Source of the DNA: Nitrospirota bacterium
Lineage (GTDB): Bacteria > Nitrospirota > Nitrospiria > Nitrospirales > UBA8639
Reading direction: 5' to 3'
NCBI GenBank assembly: GCA_029879555.1
Contig: JAOUQB010000079.1
Span: 1 to 8,637, forward strand
Length of the DNA stretch: 8,637 nucleotides
In this document: positions 1 to 5,885 of the stretch, in pieces
Numbering within the stretch: the first letter of the stretch is position 1
Layout of the letters: each line of letters begins with the position of its first letter
Translations under genes and position numbers: made by a program
The notes under the pieces: generated by a model
What the model saw: the letters and a program-made list of their open reading frames with translations, nothing else
Databases searched by the model: none
Told to the model about the DNA's origin: nothing

Positions 1-1179
1 TTTATAGCTTTTATATTGCAAAGGGACAAACAACAATTTGATGCCGCAGGTTAAAATGATAATGGCCAACCCATAATTATGGGTATAGTCATTGATAGAG
101 CGCAGAACGGAAAAGAGTGGCTTGGCCACGAACTTGACCGGCGCAAAACTGTCATAAATAAACCACCCGAAATCAATCGTATCTTCCAACCCGTTTTCAA
201 ACGATTTCAGGACATCGAATTGTTTAGGCCCTGCGTATAAGCGGGCTTTATGGACCTGTCCCTCCGTCCCAATCGGTAAATTCAAGGCCGCGGATACCAC
301 ACTTTCATTTTCCAGTTTTGCGACAAGGCCAGTGGCATCTTCGGGCATGAAGACACTGATGAAATATTTATCTTGGAGAGCTAACCATTTCACCGAGCCT
401 TCTCGTCGAATGGTGGGGTCCTTTGCATCAGGCGATTCTTTGACTAATTCCTCGCCAATCATCCAGGCCGAGCCTAACAGCCCAATAAACCCTTGGCCCC
501 ACTCTACTAACCCGAAGTTGGTCCCTAAGACGAGGTCGAGTTTTTCAGAAATTCCCCGTGTGCGAATTTCCAGATCCACGACATATGAGTCGTAATGAAA
601 GACAAGGATCTTTTCTACCCAGACCTCGGAATCATCCGAACCATAGGTGAACACCACCCTTCCCGTCGGATGTCTTTCATCCAACTCCTCAAAATCTTTC
701 TCGACACGATAATGATTGTTCCGAAGGGTGGTGGTCAGTTCTTCGTGACCTTCAGACTTGAGAGTCAACGGTCCCGGATATTGTCCGTTGGGATACACCA
801 ATTGAACGGGAGCATGTTCCTCTGTTTGCGAAAGGAAGTTTTTTAATTCCCAAGAGGTGATCGCGGCTCCTTGGTTGGAGAGTCCGACGCGGACCAAGGG
901 GGTTTCCACGAAAATAATTTCTTCATTCACGACGGCACTCTGATCGGTGACCAGTTCAGAGTGATCAGAAGAAATCGTGGGACTTTCTAGAGAGGAGTCG
1001 GAAGTGGATGAAGCGGAGTGATCCGTTCGAGGTTTTTCCGGAGAATCGGGTTGATGAATTTCTTCATCAATGATGGGTGAATTGGAAAACGGTGAGTAGC
1101 CCAATTGCTTGAGCAACAGGTCGTACCCAAAAATTATGCCGAGGGAAAGCACCAAGAATAGAACGACACGCTTTTCCAT
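1..1179 (-). CDS. yidC: Membrane protein insertase YidC (partial, C-terminal part lies beyond the window)
   Basis: YidC inserts and folds inner-membrane proteins, alone or with SecYEG. The frame is open for 393 codons from ATG at 1179 to the window edge, where it is cut. An AGGA sits 8 bases before the ATG. Residues about 5-24 form the first membrane segment, typical of the Gram-negative type. Residues about 30-75 are a Ser/Asp/Glu-rich linker. The periplasmic beta-sandwich domain follows to about residue 350, and the second membrane segment starts near residue 370 (NYGLAIIILTCGIKLLFVPL). Lys381 falls where E. coli has the hydrophilic-groove Arg366. A basic residue is kept, and Lys there is familiar in other phyla. 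The remaining membrane core, about a third of the protein, is missing. It lies 71 bases after yidD, in the usual rpmH-rnpA-yidD-yidC order. Family assignment is secure. Confidence 0.95.
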   Translation of the reverse strand, partial: MEKRVVLFLVLSLGIIFGYDLLLKQLGYSPFSNSPIIDEEIHQPDSPEKPRTDHSASSTSDSSLESPTISSDHSELVTDQSAVVNEEIIFVETPLVRVGLSNQGAAITSWELKNFLSQTEEHAPVQLVYPNGQYPGPLTLKSEGHEELTTTLRNNHYRVEKDFEELDERHPTGRVVFTYGSDDSEVWVEKILVFHYDSYVVDLEIRTRGISEKLDLVLGTNFGLVEWGQGFIGLLGSAWMIGEELVKESPDAKDPTIRREGSVKWLALQDKYFISVFMPEDATGLVAKLENESVVSAALNLPIGTEGQVHKARLYAGPKQFDVLKSFENGLEDTIDFGWFIYDSFAPVKFVAKPLFSVLRSINDYTHNYGLAIIILTCGIKLLFVPLQYKSYK

Positions 1180-1250
1180 CTCGTTAGTCCTGGAGTCTCA
1201 TACGCACTGGTGGCAATTTACAGGTGAATCTGAAGATCGAAAGGTTGAAG

Positions 1251-1460
1251 TCAGGGAACTGGATCCAATCCCCCGGAATGGAAGGGATGACACTTGAGGA
1301 GACGGCTCATTCCTAACCATAGACCTTTGAGTGACCCGTGCTTCTCAATGGCCTGCACCATATAGTGGGAGCAAGTCGGTTCAAAACGGCAACACACACC
1401 GAGAAATGGGGAAATTCCATATTGGTAGCCCCTAATTATTGTTTGCAAAATCTTGCTCAT
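1251..1460 (-). CDS. yidD: Membrane protein insertion efficiency factor YidD
   Basis: This small protein of 69 residues binds the inner face of the membrane and helps YidC-dependent insertion. An amphipathic N-terminal stretch (residues 1-20) is followed by the family signature: [11 protein letters not shown] at residues 23-33, the AIEKHG region near 37-42, and [17 protein letters not shown] at residues 53-69. The conserved cysteines (24, 30, 57) are present. The protein ends directly after the DPVP motif, so it is at the short end of the family (E. coli about 85 residues). Its ATG overlaps the rnpA stop by four bases (ATGA), and no Shine-Dalgarno sequence is evident. Translation is therefore probably coupled to rnpA. 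yidC follows downstream. Confidence 0.96.
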   Translation of the reverse strand: MSKILQTIIRGYQYGISPFLGVCCRFEPTCSHYMVQAIEKHGSLKGLWLGMSRLLKCHPFHSGGLDPVP

Positions 1461-1822
1461 GTGATTTTTTTAGAATGGATCATTCCAATTTGTGTCAGCA
1501 TCTTGGTCCACGCATGCTCTACGTCCTGAAACTTTGAACGAAGAATTTTGATCTTGGGATATGCGATACAGTGATGGCCGAAGGCCATATCGGAATGGGA
1601 AGCCCTTACCAGTTCTCGCGTAATCCGTTTGAGCCGATTCCTCGTGACCGCATTACCGACCCGGCGTCCCACAACCACTCCGACACGAGGACAGTCATCT
1701 TGAGGGGCCTGGCTATAGATGACAGTAAAAAACGGGTTCCGGATAACCGAACCCGTTGATTTCACCCCATCATATTCATGTTTCTTTTTTAGAAAAAACG
1801 GGGAGCCCTCCCATTCACACAC
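1457..1822 (-). CDS. rnpA: Ribonuclease P protein component
   Basis: RnpA is the protein subunit of RNase P. It binds the catalytic RNA and the leader of precursor tRNA for 5' maturation. The 121-residue product has the family RNR signature as RNRLKR at residues 61-66, preceded by the basic stretch GRRVGNAVT and followed by ITRELVR. The N-terminal aromatic/basic strand ([10 protein letters not shown], then NPFFTVIY) fits the fold. The start is GTG at 1822. The next upstream codons are ATA and a TGA stop, and no other start lies before the conserved region, so this GTG is effectively forced. Its G is also the last base of the rpmH TAG stop (TAGTG), and no Shine-Dalgarno sequence is visible. 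Termination-reinitiation from rpmH is likely. The 3' end overlaps yidD by four bases. Confidence 0.95.
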   Translation of the reverse strand: MCEWEGSPFFLKKKHEYDGVKSTGSVIRNPFFTVIYSQAPQDDCPRVGVVVGRRVGNAVTRNRLKRITRELVRASHSDMAFGHHCIAYPKIKILRSKFQDVEHAWTKMLTQIGMIHSKKIT

Positions 1823-1968
1823 TATTCATCAGAAACAGTGAGCTTGGCTCGCCCTTTTCGGCGACGGCGGGCAAGGACTTTGCGTCCATTTTTAGTGCTC
1901 ATCCGCTTCCGAAATCCGTGGTCTCGTTTTCTCTTTAAATTTGAAGGTTTTCGCGATGTAAATGACAT
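1822..1968 (-). CDS. rpmH: 50S ribosomal protein L34
   Basis: L34 is a small basic protein of the large ribosomal subunit. The 48-residue product has the hallmark order: the [16 protein letters not shown] stretch (residues 8-23), then [17 protein letters not shown] (24-40), then a short tail ending in SDE. Family length is usually 44-47, so the N-terminal MSFTSRK and the acidic end make it slightly long. ATG at 1968 is preceded by AGGAGA about 7 bases upstream, the best ribosome binding site in this cluster. It is the first gene of the minus-strand unit, behind a strong promoter at 2009-2037, and its stop shares a base with the rnpA start. Confidence 0.97.
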   Translation of the reverse strand: MSFTSRKPSNLKRKRDHGFRKRMSTKNGRKVLARRRRKGRAKLTVSDE

Positions 1969-2008
1969 GATACGGTTCTCCTGTAGACCTTTTTCTTATG
2001 AACCCACC

Positions 2009-2037
2009 ATTCTATGGGTGAAAGGGATGAGAGTCAA
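2009..2037 (-). promoter_or_regulatory. Sigma70-type promoter for rpmH-rnpA-yidD
   Basis: On the minus strand there is TTGACT at 2037-2032, a 17-base spacer, and TAGAAT at 2014-2009 (each 5 of 6 to consensus). Transcription would start near 2002, giving a leader of about 34 bases before the rpmH ATG. Position, spacing and match all agree. The start site itself is inferred. Confidence 0.72.
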
Positions 2038-2081
2038 ACGAATTTTTCCAATCTTTTCCTCGATATCCTGGAAAACGTTCG

Positions 2082-2110
2082 TTGACTGGGTAGGGGCGTG
2101 AAGATATAGT
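2082..2110 (+). promoter_or_regulatory. Sigma70-type promoter for hisS
   Basis: On the plus strand there is TTGACT at 2082-2087, a 17-base spacer, and TATAGT at 2105-2110 (each 5 of 6 to consensus). Transcription would start near 2117, about 42 bases before the hisS start. The -35 boxes of this promoter and the rpmH promoter lie 44 bases apart and face away from each other. I see no T-box or other tRNA-sensing leader in the short 5' region. Confidence 0.7.
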
Positions 2111-2158
2111 CGAAATTGATTTTCTTCTCATTTTCCCTCCAAAAGAACAGGATTCTCT

Positions 2159-3406
2159 GTGTTGCGATCCGTCAAAGGGATTAAGGATATCCTTCCCGAT
2201 CAGGCCGCTCAGTGGCACCACATAGAGACAGTCGCTCGGACCCTGGCTACTCACTATGGTTTCTCTGAAATTCGGATTCCCATATTTGAATTTACTGAAC
2301 TGTACGCCCGGAGCATTGGGGGAGCGACCGACATCGTCGAAAAGGAAATGTATACGTTTCCCGATCGAGACGGCAGTTCGCTCACGTTGCGGCCTGAAGG
2401 GACGGCAGGTGTGGTCCGAGCCGTCCTTGAACATAAACTTCTGGACTCCCCCACGACCAGAAAGTTGTTTTATCTCGGGCCTATGTTTAGACATGAACGC
2501 CCTCAAGCCGGTCGATATCGGCAATTTCACCAATTTGGAGTCGAGGCATTGGGGATAGAAGATCCTCTCATCGATGTAGAAATTATTTCCTTGTTATGGC
2601 AATTTTTCTCAACATTGGGTTTAAAAGATTTAACCCTACATATGAACTCAATTGGGACCCTTGATGACCGAGAGGGGTATGTTCGTAAATTAAAAGGATA
2701 TCTGTCTTCTAAACTTGATAGCCTTTGTGGTAACTGCCAACGCCGGTTTACCGCAAACCCCCTACGGATTTTGGATTGCAAGGTTCCCCTGTGTCACGAA
2801 ACAACTCAAGAAGCCCCTATTCTCATCGATGATCTTTCAGAACAATCACGCATTCATTTTCAGGCCGTCCTAGAGGGCCTGAGCGCCCTTGAAATTCCCT
2901 ATATCATCAATCATCGACTGGTTCGAGGCCTGGATTACTATACTCGAACCACCTTCGAAATTACGTCTCCTCACTTAGGGGCTCAGAGCACGATTGGAGC
3001 TGGAGGACGTTATGATGGACTCGTGCAAGTCCTTCAGGGACCTGCAACCCCTGCTATCGGATTTGCTGTGGGTTTAGAACGAGTCAGCCTCCTCATTCCT
3101 GAAAATACGAGTCATGCACAGATTCCCCTCTTTTTTGTGGCGGGCTTTGGAGAAACCGGAAAACCAGCCGCCTTTAAACTTCTGCATACCCTTCGCCAAG
3201 CTGGCATCCGAGCCGATACCGATCATAAAGGGAATACACTAAAAGCGCTTCTCCGGACAGCTGACAAACTAAAGGCAGATTATTCCATTATTCTCGGAGA
3301 CGACGAGGTCCGTTCAGAACATGTAATTCTTCGAAATATGCAAACCAAGAATCAGGATACTGTTCACTTCAAGGAAATAACCCAAAGAATTCATAGGGGG
3401 CTTTAA
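2159..3406 (+). CDS. hisS: Histidine--tRNA ligase
   Basis: This class II aminoacyl-tRNA synthetase attaches histidine to tRNA-His, using ATP, in the cytoplasm. The 415 residues cover the full family length. Visible motifs are TLRPEGTA (76-83), motif 2 with FRHERPQAGRYRQF (110-123), the histidine-specific LVRGLDYYTRTTFE (254-267) including the catalytic Arg256, GAGGRYD (280-286), and motif 3 as IGFAVGLERV (300-309). The C-terminal anticodon-binding domain runs from about 322 to the end. The insertion domain holds four cysteines (190, 193, 207, 212) in the common NPLRILDCK context. The start is GTG at 2159 with AGGA six bases upstream; the adjacent TTG at 2162 is a less likely alternative. It has its own divergent promoter, and no clear intrinsic terminator follows. 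Its place between rpmH and dnaA is unusual. Confidence 0.97.
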   Translation: MLRSVKGIKDILPDQAAQWHHIETVARTLATHYGFSEIRIPIFEFTELYARSIGGATDIVEKEMYTFPDRDGSSLTLRPEGTAGVVRAVLEHKLLDSPTTRKLFYLGPMFRHERPQAGRYRQFHQFGVEALGIEDPLIDVEIISLLWQFFSTLGLKDLTLHMNSIGTLDDREGYVRKLKGYLSSKLDSLCGNCQRRFTANPLRILDCKVPLCHETTQEAPILIDDLSEQSRIHFQAVLEGLSALEIPYIINHRLVRGLDYYTRTTFEITSPHLGAQSTIGAGGRYDGLVQVLQGPATPAIGFAVGLERVSLLIPENTSHAQIPLFFVAGFGETGKPAAFKLLHTLRQAGIRADTDHKGNTLKALLRTADKLKADYSIILGDDEVRSEHVILRNMQTKNQDTVHFKEITQRIHRGL

Positions 3407-3441
3407 GGCTCTTTCTGATTGGAAGATGACCTGATTTTTTC

Positions 3442-3470
3442 TTGACATTTTTTTTGTCTGGTGTTAGGGT
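3442..3470 (+). promoter_or_regulatory. Possible promoter for the small gene pair
   Basis: A perfect TTGACA at 3442-3447 is followed after 17 bases by TAGGGT at 3465-3470, which matches a -10 box only at T, A and the final T. Transcription near 3477 would give a leader of about 118 bases containing the inverted repeats at 3521-3558 and 3564-3580. The sequence is T-rich, so chance matches are more likely than usual. hisS read-through is the alternative source of transcript. Confidence 0.3.
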
Positions 3471-3520
3471 TTTTTCTTATTTTTCAACAAGAAACAAGAA
3501 TTTTCCCGTTTAAAAATTTC

Positions 3521-3558
3521 TCTTATTTTCGAAATTAAATTCAGGTTTGAAAATAAGG
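3521..3558. repeat. Inverted repeat in the AT-rich hisS-to-DsrE-like spacer
   Basis: CTTATTTTC at 3522-3530 is the exact reverse complement of GAAAATAAG at 3549-3557. As RNA the stem extends inward through G-U, A-U, A-U pairs and outward by one U-G pair, giving about 13 pairs around a 12-base loop. A T5 run follows at 3561-3565 and an A5 run precedes it. It could be a weak terminator for hisS, a leader structure for the next gene, or a protein-binding site. The stem is AT-rich, so terminator strength would be modest. Confidence 0.5.
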
Positions 3559-3563
3559 AATTT

Positions 3564-3580
3564 TTAGGTATTTAACCTAA
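3564..3580. repeat. Short inverted repeat just upstream of the first small gene
   Basis: TTAGGT at 3564-3569 pairs with ACCTAA at 3575-3580 around a 5-base loop, ending 14 bases before the ATG at 3595. Its position near the ribosome-loading region would suit an operator or translational control element, but a 6-base stem is short and may be chance. Confidence 0.3.
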
Positions 3581-3594
3581 GTATACAATCAAGA

Positions 3595-3939
3595 ATGTCA
3601 AAACAAGTGGTAGTCCTTATTCGTGAGGACCCAACCAAATCCCACAGAGCTTCTGAGGCCATACGAATTGCGTTAGGACTTTCAACTGGACCTAACCCTA
3701 TCTCAATTATTCTTCTTGAGAATGCCAGGCAGTTGGTCTCCGATGAGGCCTATGATCTCCCAGATGGAGAAATTCTTGAAAAACATTTGCCGGTAATCAA
3801 AAATTTGGAAATTCCAATTTTCCTGCCAATAGGTAGCCATGATTCTTTTCCTATTGACCAAGAATTCACTATTCAAGAATCCTCCTCCGCACAATTAGCT
3901 TCTCTTCTTGAACAGGCCGATCGCGTACTAACCTTTTAA
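3595..3939 (+). CDS. Small DsrE-family-like protein
   Basis: The product is a soluble protein of 114 residues with no membrane segment or signal peptide. The pattern fits the DsrE/DsrF (Tus-like) fold. It opens with a beta strand, VVVLIRED, then a Ser/Ala-rich helix (SHRASEAIRIALGLSTG), a second strand ISIILLENARQLV, and a segment DLPDGEILEKHLPVIKNLEIPIFLP. It ends with a helix and strand, LASLLEQADRVLTF. Some members of this superfamily relay sulfur as a persulfide on a conserved cysteine, but this protein has no cysteine at all. It therefore cannot be a carrier itself and may be a structural partner, like DsrF/TusC. ATG at 3595 lacks a clear Shine-Dalgarno sequence. The next gene starts 15 bases downstream and is probably co-transcribed. 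Family call is by eye; the function is unknown. Confidence 0.72.
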   Translation: MSKQVVVLIREDPTKSHRASEAIRIALGLSTGPNPISIILLENARQLVSDEAYDLPDGEILEKHLPVIKNLEIPIFLPIGSHDSFPIDQEFTIQESSSAQLASLLEQADRVLTF

Positions 3940-3954
3940 GATTCCTTATTGTCT

Positions 3955-4218
3955 ATGAAGAAGATTTTCTATATTTGCACGAAACCTGTTGAAAATTGGG
4001 ATATTTTCGTTCCGTCTGGTCCTGAAAAGACCGCTCAAGATAACTTGTCTCTTCTGTTCCTTCACGGAGAACATGACTTAAGGAATGCCCCCGTTTCTCA
4101 GATTTGGTATTTGAATAAAGAGCAAAAGGATCATGGAGATAAAAATTCTCAGAAGAATCTTTCTTATCAGGGTTTCTTAGAACAGATTTTTTCTCATGAC
4201 TTGCCTGTGGTGATTTAG
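3955..4218 (+). CDS. Small protein, possible DsrH/TusB-like partner of the preceding gene
   Basis: The product has 87 residues from ATG at 3955; a TTG two codons upstream (3949) is the alternative start. No Shine-Dalgarno sequence is evident for either. It begins with a strand, KKIFYICTKP, has a middle strand LSLLFLHGEHDL and another at SQIWYLNK, and ends SYQGFLEQIFSHDLPVVI. That ending resembles the C-terminus of DsrH/TusB-type proteins (Tyr, a helix, then a hydrophobic strand). One cysteine is present, residue 8, at the end of the first strand. The gap after the previous stop is only 15 bases, so the two genes look like a unit whose products may bind each other. The resemblance is weaker than for the first gene, and an unrelated hypothetical protein is possible. 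It is the last gene before the putative origin. Confidence 0.6.
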   Translation: MKKIFYICTKPVENWDIFVPSGPEKTAQDNLSLLFLHGEHDLRNAPVSQIWYLNKEQKDHGDKNSQKNLSYQGFLEQIFSHDLPVVI

Positions 4219-4230
4219 TCTCTACTTCTT

Positions 4231-4244
4231 TTCTTTATAAAGAA
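4231..4244. repeat. Perfect 14-base AT-rich palindrome
   Basis: TTCTTTATAAAGAA equals its own reverse complement. It begins 13 bases after the stop of the second small gene and sits in an AT-rich stretch. It has no loop and only two G/C pairs, so it is a poor terminator; a protein-binding or unwinding-region role is possible. Confidence 0.45.
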
Positions 4245-4255
4245 TTAAAGAAATA

Positions 4256-4269
4256 GTCGTCGTCGTCGT
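4256..4269. repeat. Short GTC trinucleotide repeat
   Basis: Four GTC units and a partial fifth lie in the putative origin. The tract is short, non-coding and the only microsatellite-like run I noticed in the window. Confidence 0.6.
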
Positions 4270-4350
4270 ATTAGGCTCTGGGAATTCTGTGTATGGAAAT
4301 TTTTTATGAGTCTATCTCGTTGTTAAATTAAGGTAATAGTGATTTTTTCG

Positions 4351-4427
4351 ATGGGGAAAAATAAGGTCAAGATGTGGATAGTTTTTGGCATGTGTTCCGG
4401 GAAAGCTGTGAATGACCCATGGGGAAA
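4351..4427 (+). repeat. Nine-base direct repeat spanning the DnaA boxes
   Basis: ATGGGGAAA occurs at 4351-4359 and again at 4419-4427, 68 bases apart, each followed by A/T-rich sequence containing AATAAG. The two copies flank the DnaA-box-like sites at 4373 and 4407. The second copy overlaps the palindrome CCCATGGG at 4416-4423. The function is unknown. Confidence 0.4.
4373..4415 (-). promoter_or_regulatory. Two DnaA-box-like sites (one mismatch each)
   Basis: TGTGGATAG at 4373-4381 and TGTGAATGA at 4407-4415 each differ at one position from the reverse complement of the consensus TTWTNCACA. Read on the minus strand they are CTATCCACA and TCATTCACA. They share orientation with the pair at 4478-4498. 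They support an origin here, with moderate individual weight. Confidence 0.5.
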
Positions 4428-4477
4428 TATTAATAAGCCATTACATCCTCCATTCGAAATCCAGTATTATTAACAAC

Positions 4478-4498
4478 TGTGAATAAATCTGTGGGTAA
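4478..4498 (-). promoter_or_regulatory. Paired DnaA boxes at the start of dnaA
   Basis: TGTGAATAA at 4478-4486 matches the DnaA-box consensus fully (TTATTCACA on the minus strand). TGTGGGTAA at 4490-4498 has one mismatch. They are 12 bases apart, about one helical turn, and lie in the same orientation right before the ATG at 4500. DnaA bound here could serve initiation and repress its own gene. Confidence 0.65.
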
Positions 4499-4499
4499 T

Positions 4500-5864
4500 A
4501 TGAATTTTCATAATAAAAACATCAATAAAACTTGGGTTGATGTTTTGGATTTTCTCAGTCCTAAGGTGGGAGATGAGGCCATCGAAACATGGTTTCAACC
4601 ACTCGAATTAGAGAGTATTACGGAAGACTTGGCCACAATCCGTGTCCCTAATAAGTTTTTTGGGGAATGGCTAGGAAGGAATTATAAAGATTTATTGATT
4701 GAGGCATTTCATTATGCGGAAAAAATAAAACCTACTGACATTATTTTTGTGTTGAAAGAAGAGGAAGAGAAAGAAGCTATTCCACCTCATAACTCTGGGA
4801 GGAAAGAGAGTCCTCAGCTTCCCCCATCTACAAAAAGCCGACGGCAACCTCTTCCTAACCCCAAATATACGTTTTCCACCTTTGTGGTAGGAGCCAGTAA
4901 CCAATTTGCTCATGCCGCCTGTCTGGCTGTAGCTGAATCTCCCGCCAAGGCGTATAACCCGTTATTTATTTATGGTGGGGTGGGACTTGGTAAAACGCAC
5001 CTCCTAAATTCCATTGGCAATTATGTGGCTGATCGAATGGATCAGCGTATTGCCTATGTGACCACGGAACAATTTACCAATGAAGTGATTAATTCCATTC
5101 GTTATGACAAGATGATGGAATTAAGGCGACGGTACCGAAATGTGGATATGCTTTTAATTGATGACATCCAATTTCTCGCTGGCAAAGAACGAACCCAAGA
5201 GGAGTTTTTTCATACCTTCAATTCTCTGTATGAGGCTGGAAAACAAATTGTCCTGTCTAGTGATCGATTTCCTAAGGAGATGCCGTCGATGGAAGAGCGG
5301 CTGCGGTCTCGCTTTGAATGGGGGCTGATTGCAGATCTCCAACAGCCAGATGTTGAAACGCGAATCGCGATCCTTCGAAAAAAATCAGAAGAAGAAGGCA
5401 TCGCGATCAAGGAAGACGTGATTCAACTCTTAGCCGCCAATTTAAAAAGTAACGTTCGGGAGATTGAAGGGGCGCTGATCCGGCTAGGAGCGTATGCGTC
5501 TTTGACCGGGCAACAAATCACCGTCGATATGGCCAAGAATATTCTGCGAGATCTTTTGGGAGTCAAACGAAAAGTCATTACGGCAGAAGATATTCAAGAA
5601 GCGGTGGCGAGCCGCTTTCATGTCAAAATATCTGATTTGAAATCTAAGCGGCGAACCAAAACCTTGGTCTACCCACGGCAAATTGCGATGTTCCTCTGTC
5701 GGGATCTGACAGATGCGTCTTTCCCGGAAATTGGGAGAGACTTTGGAGGCAAGGACCACACCACGATTATCCATGCCTGTAAACAAATGAAAAAAAATCA
5801 GGAAACGGATGCAACGCTTCGATCCACACTCGAAAGCCTGAAAGAAGAAATTGGCAAGGCGTAA
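4500..5864 (+). CDS. dnaA: Chromosomal replication initiator protein DnaA
   Basis: DnaA is an AAA+ ATPase that binds DnaA boxes, melts oriC and helps load the helicase. From ATG 4500 the product has 454 residues. Domain I starts with TWVDVLDFL and contains the conserved ETWFQPL. A charged, Pro-rich linker covers about 85-120. The AAA+ core has Walker A GGVGLGKTH (159-167), Walker B LLIDDIQF (218-225), sensor I VLSSDR, the arginine-finger segment LRSRFEWGL, and sensor II NVREIEGAL. Domain IV carries the signature FGGKDHTTIIHA near 415-426, with Lys where many have Arg. In-frame GTG codons at 4479 and 4491 are alternative starts. I prefer ATG 4500, since the DnaA boxes then fall outside the gene, though no start has a good Shine-Dalgarno sequence. 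dnaN follows after 21 bases. Confidence 0.97.
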   Translation: MNFHNKNINKTWVDVLDFLSPKVGDEAIETWFQPLELESITEDLATIRVPNKFFGEWLGRNYKDLLIEAFHYAEKIKPTDIIFVLKEEEEKEAIPPHNSGRKESPQLPPSTKSRRQPLPNPKYTFSTFVVGASNQFAHAACLAVAESPAKAYNPLFIYGGVGLGKTHLLNSIGNYVADRMDQRIAYVTTEQFTNEVINSIRYDKMMELRRRYRNVDMLLIDDIQFLAGKERTQEEFFHTFNSLYEAGKQIVLSSDRFPKEMPSMEERLRSRFEWGLIADLQQPDVETRIAILRKKSEEEGIAIKEDVIQLLAANLKSNVREIEGALIRLGAYASLTGQQITVDMAKNILRDLLGVKRKVITAEDIQEAVASRFHVKISDLKSKRRTKTLVYPRQIAMFLCRDLTDASFPEIGRDFGGKDHTTIIHACKQMKKNQETDATLRSTLESLKEEIGKA

Positions 5865-5885
5865 CAGGTTATTTCTAGGACATTT

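Larger units (their letters stand above)
4219..4499. other. Probable chromosomal replication origin (oriC) and dnaA upstream region
   Basis: These 281 non-coding bases directly precede dnaA. They contain one full-consensus and three one-mismatch DnaA-box-like 9-mers, all in the same orientation, at 4373, 4407, 4478 and 4490. AT-rich blocks lie at about 4221-4255 and 4297-4348 and could be the unwinding region. They also contain a 14-base palindrome, a short GTC repeat and a 9-base direct repeat. By hand count the plus strand changes from C-rich before this region to G-rich after it, as expected at an origin. A weak dnaA promoter may use TATTAT at 4465-4470 as its -10; no good -35 is visible. 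An origin in the rpmH-hisS gap cannot be fully excluded, but no DnaA boxes were seen there. Confidence 0.7.

Noticed and set aside
332..846. Two plus-strand open frames opposite yidC
   Set aside because: They mirror the YidC periplasmic domain frame, which is continuous from 1179 to the window edge, and encode no recognisable protein.
2012..2533. Open frame of 173 codons on the minus strand, opposite the start of hisS
   Set aside because: It is antisense to conserved hisS coding sequence, runs through both promoters, and its translation has no recognisable family pattern.
3407..3440. Possible intrinsic terminator right after hisS
   Set aside because: CTGATT occurs twice as a direct, not inverted, repeat, and no GC-rich stem precedes the T run.
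3481..3489. DnaA-box-like TTTTCAACA in the AT-rich spacer
   Set aside because: It has a mismatch in the conserved CACA core and stands alone in a T-rich region where such matches are expected.
4331..4339. TAATAG run resembling DnaA-trio elements
   Set aside because: Only two units fit the pattern and they are not placed next to a good DnaA box, so chance is more likely.
4479..4499. Extension of dnaA to GTG 4479
   Set aside because: It adds seven residues unlike family N-termini, lies inside DnaA boxes and has no ribosome binding site; kept only as an alternative.
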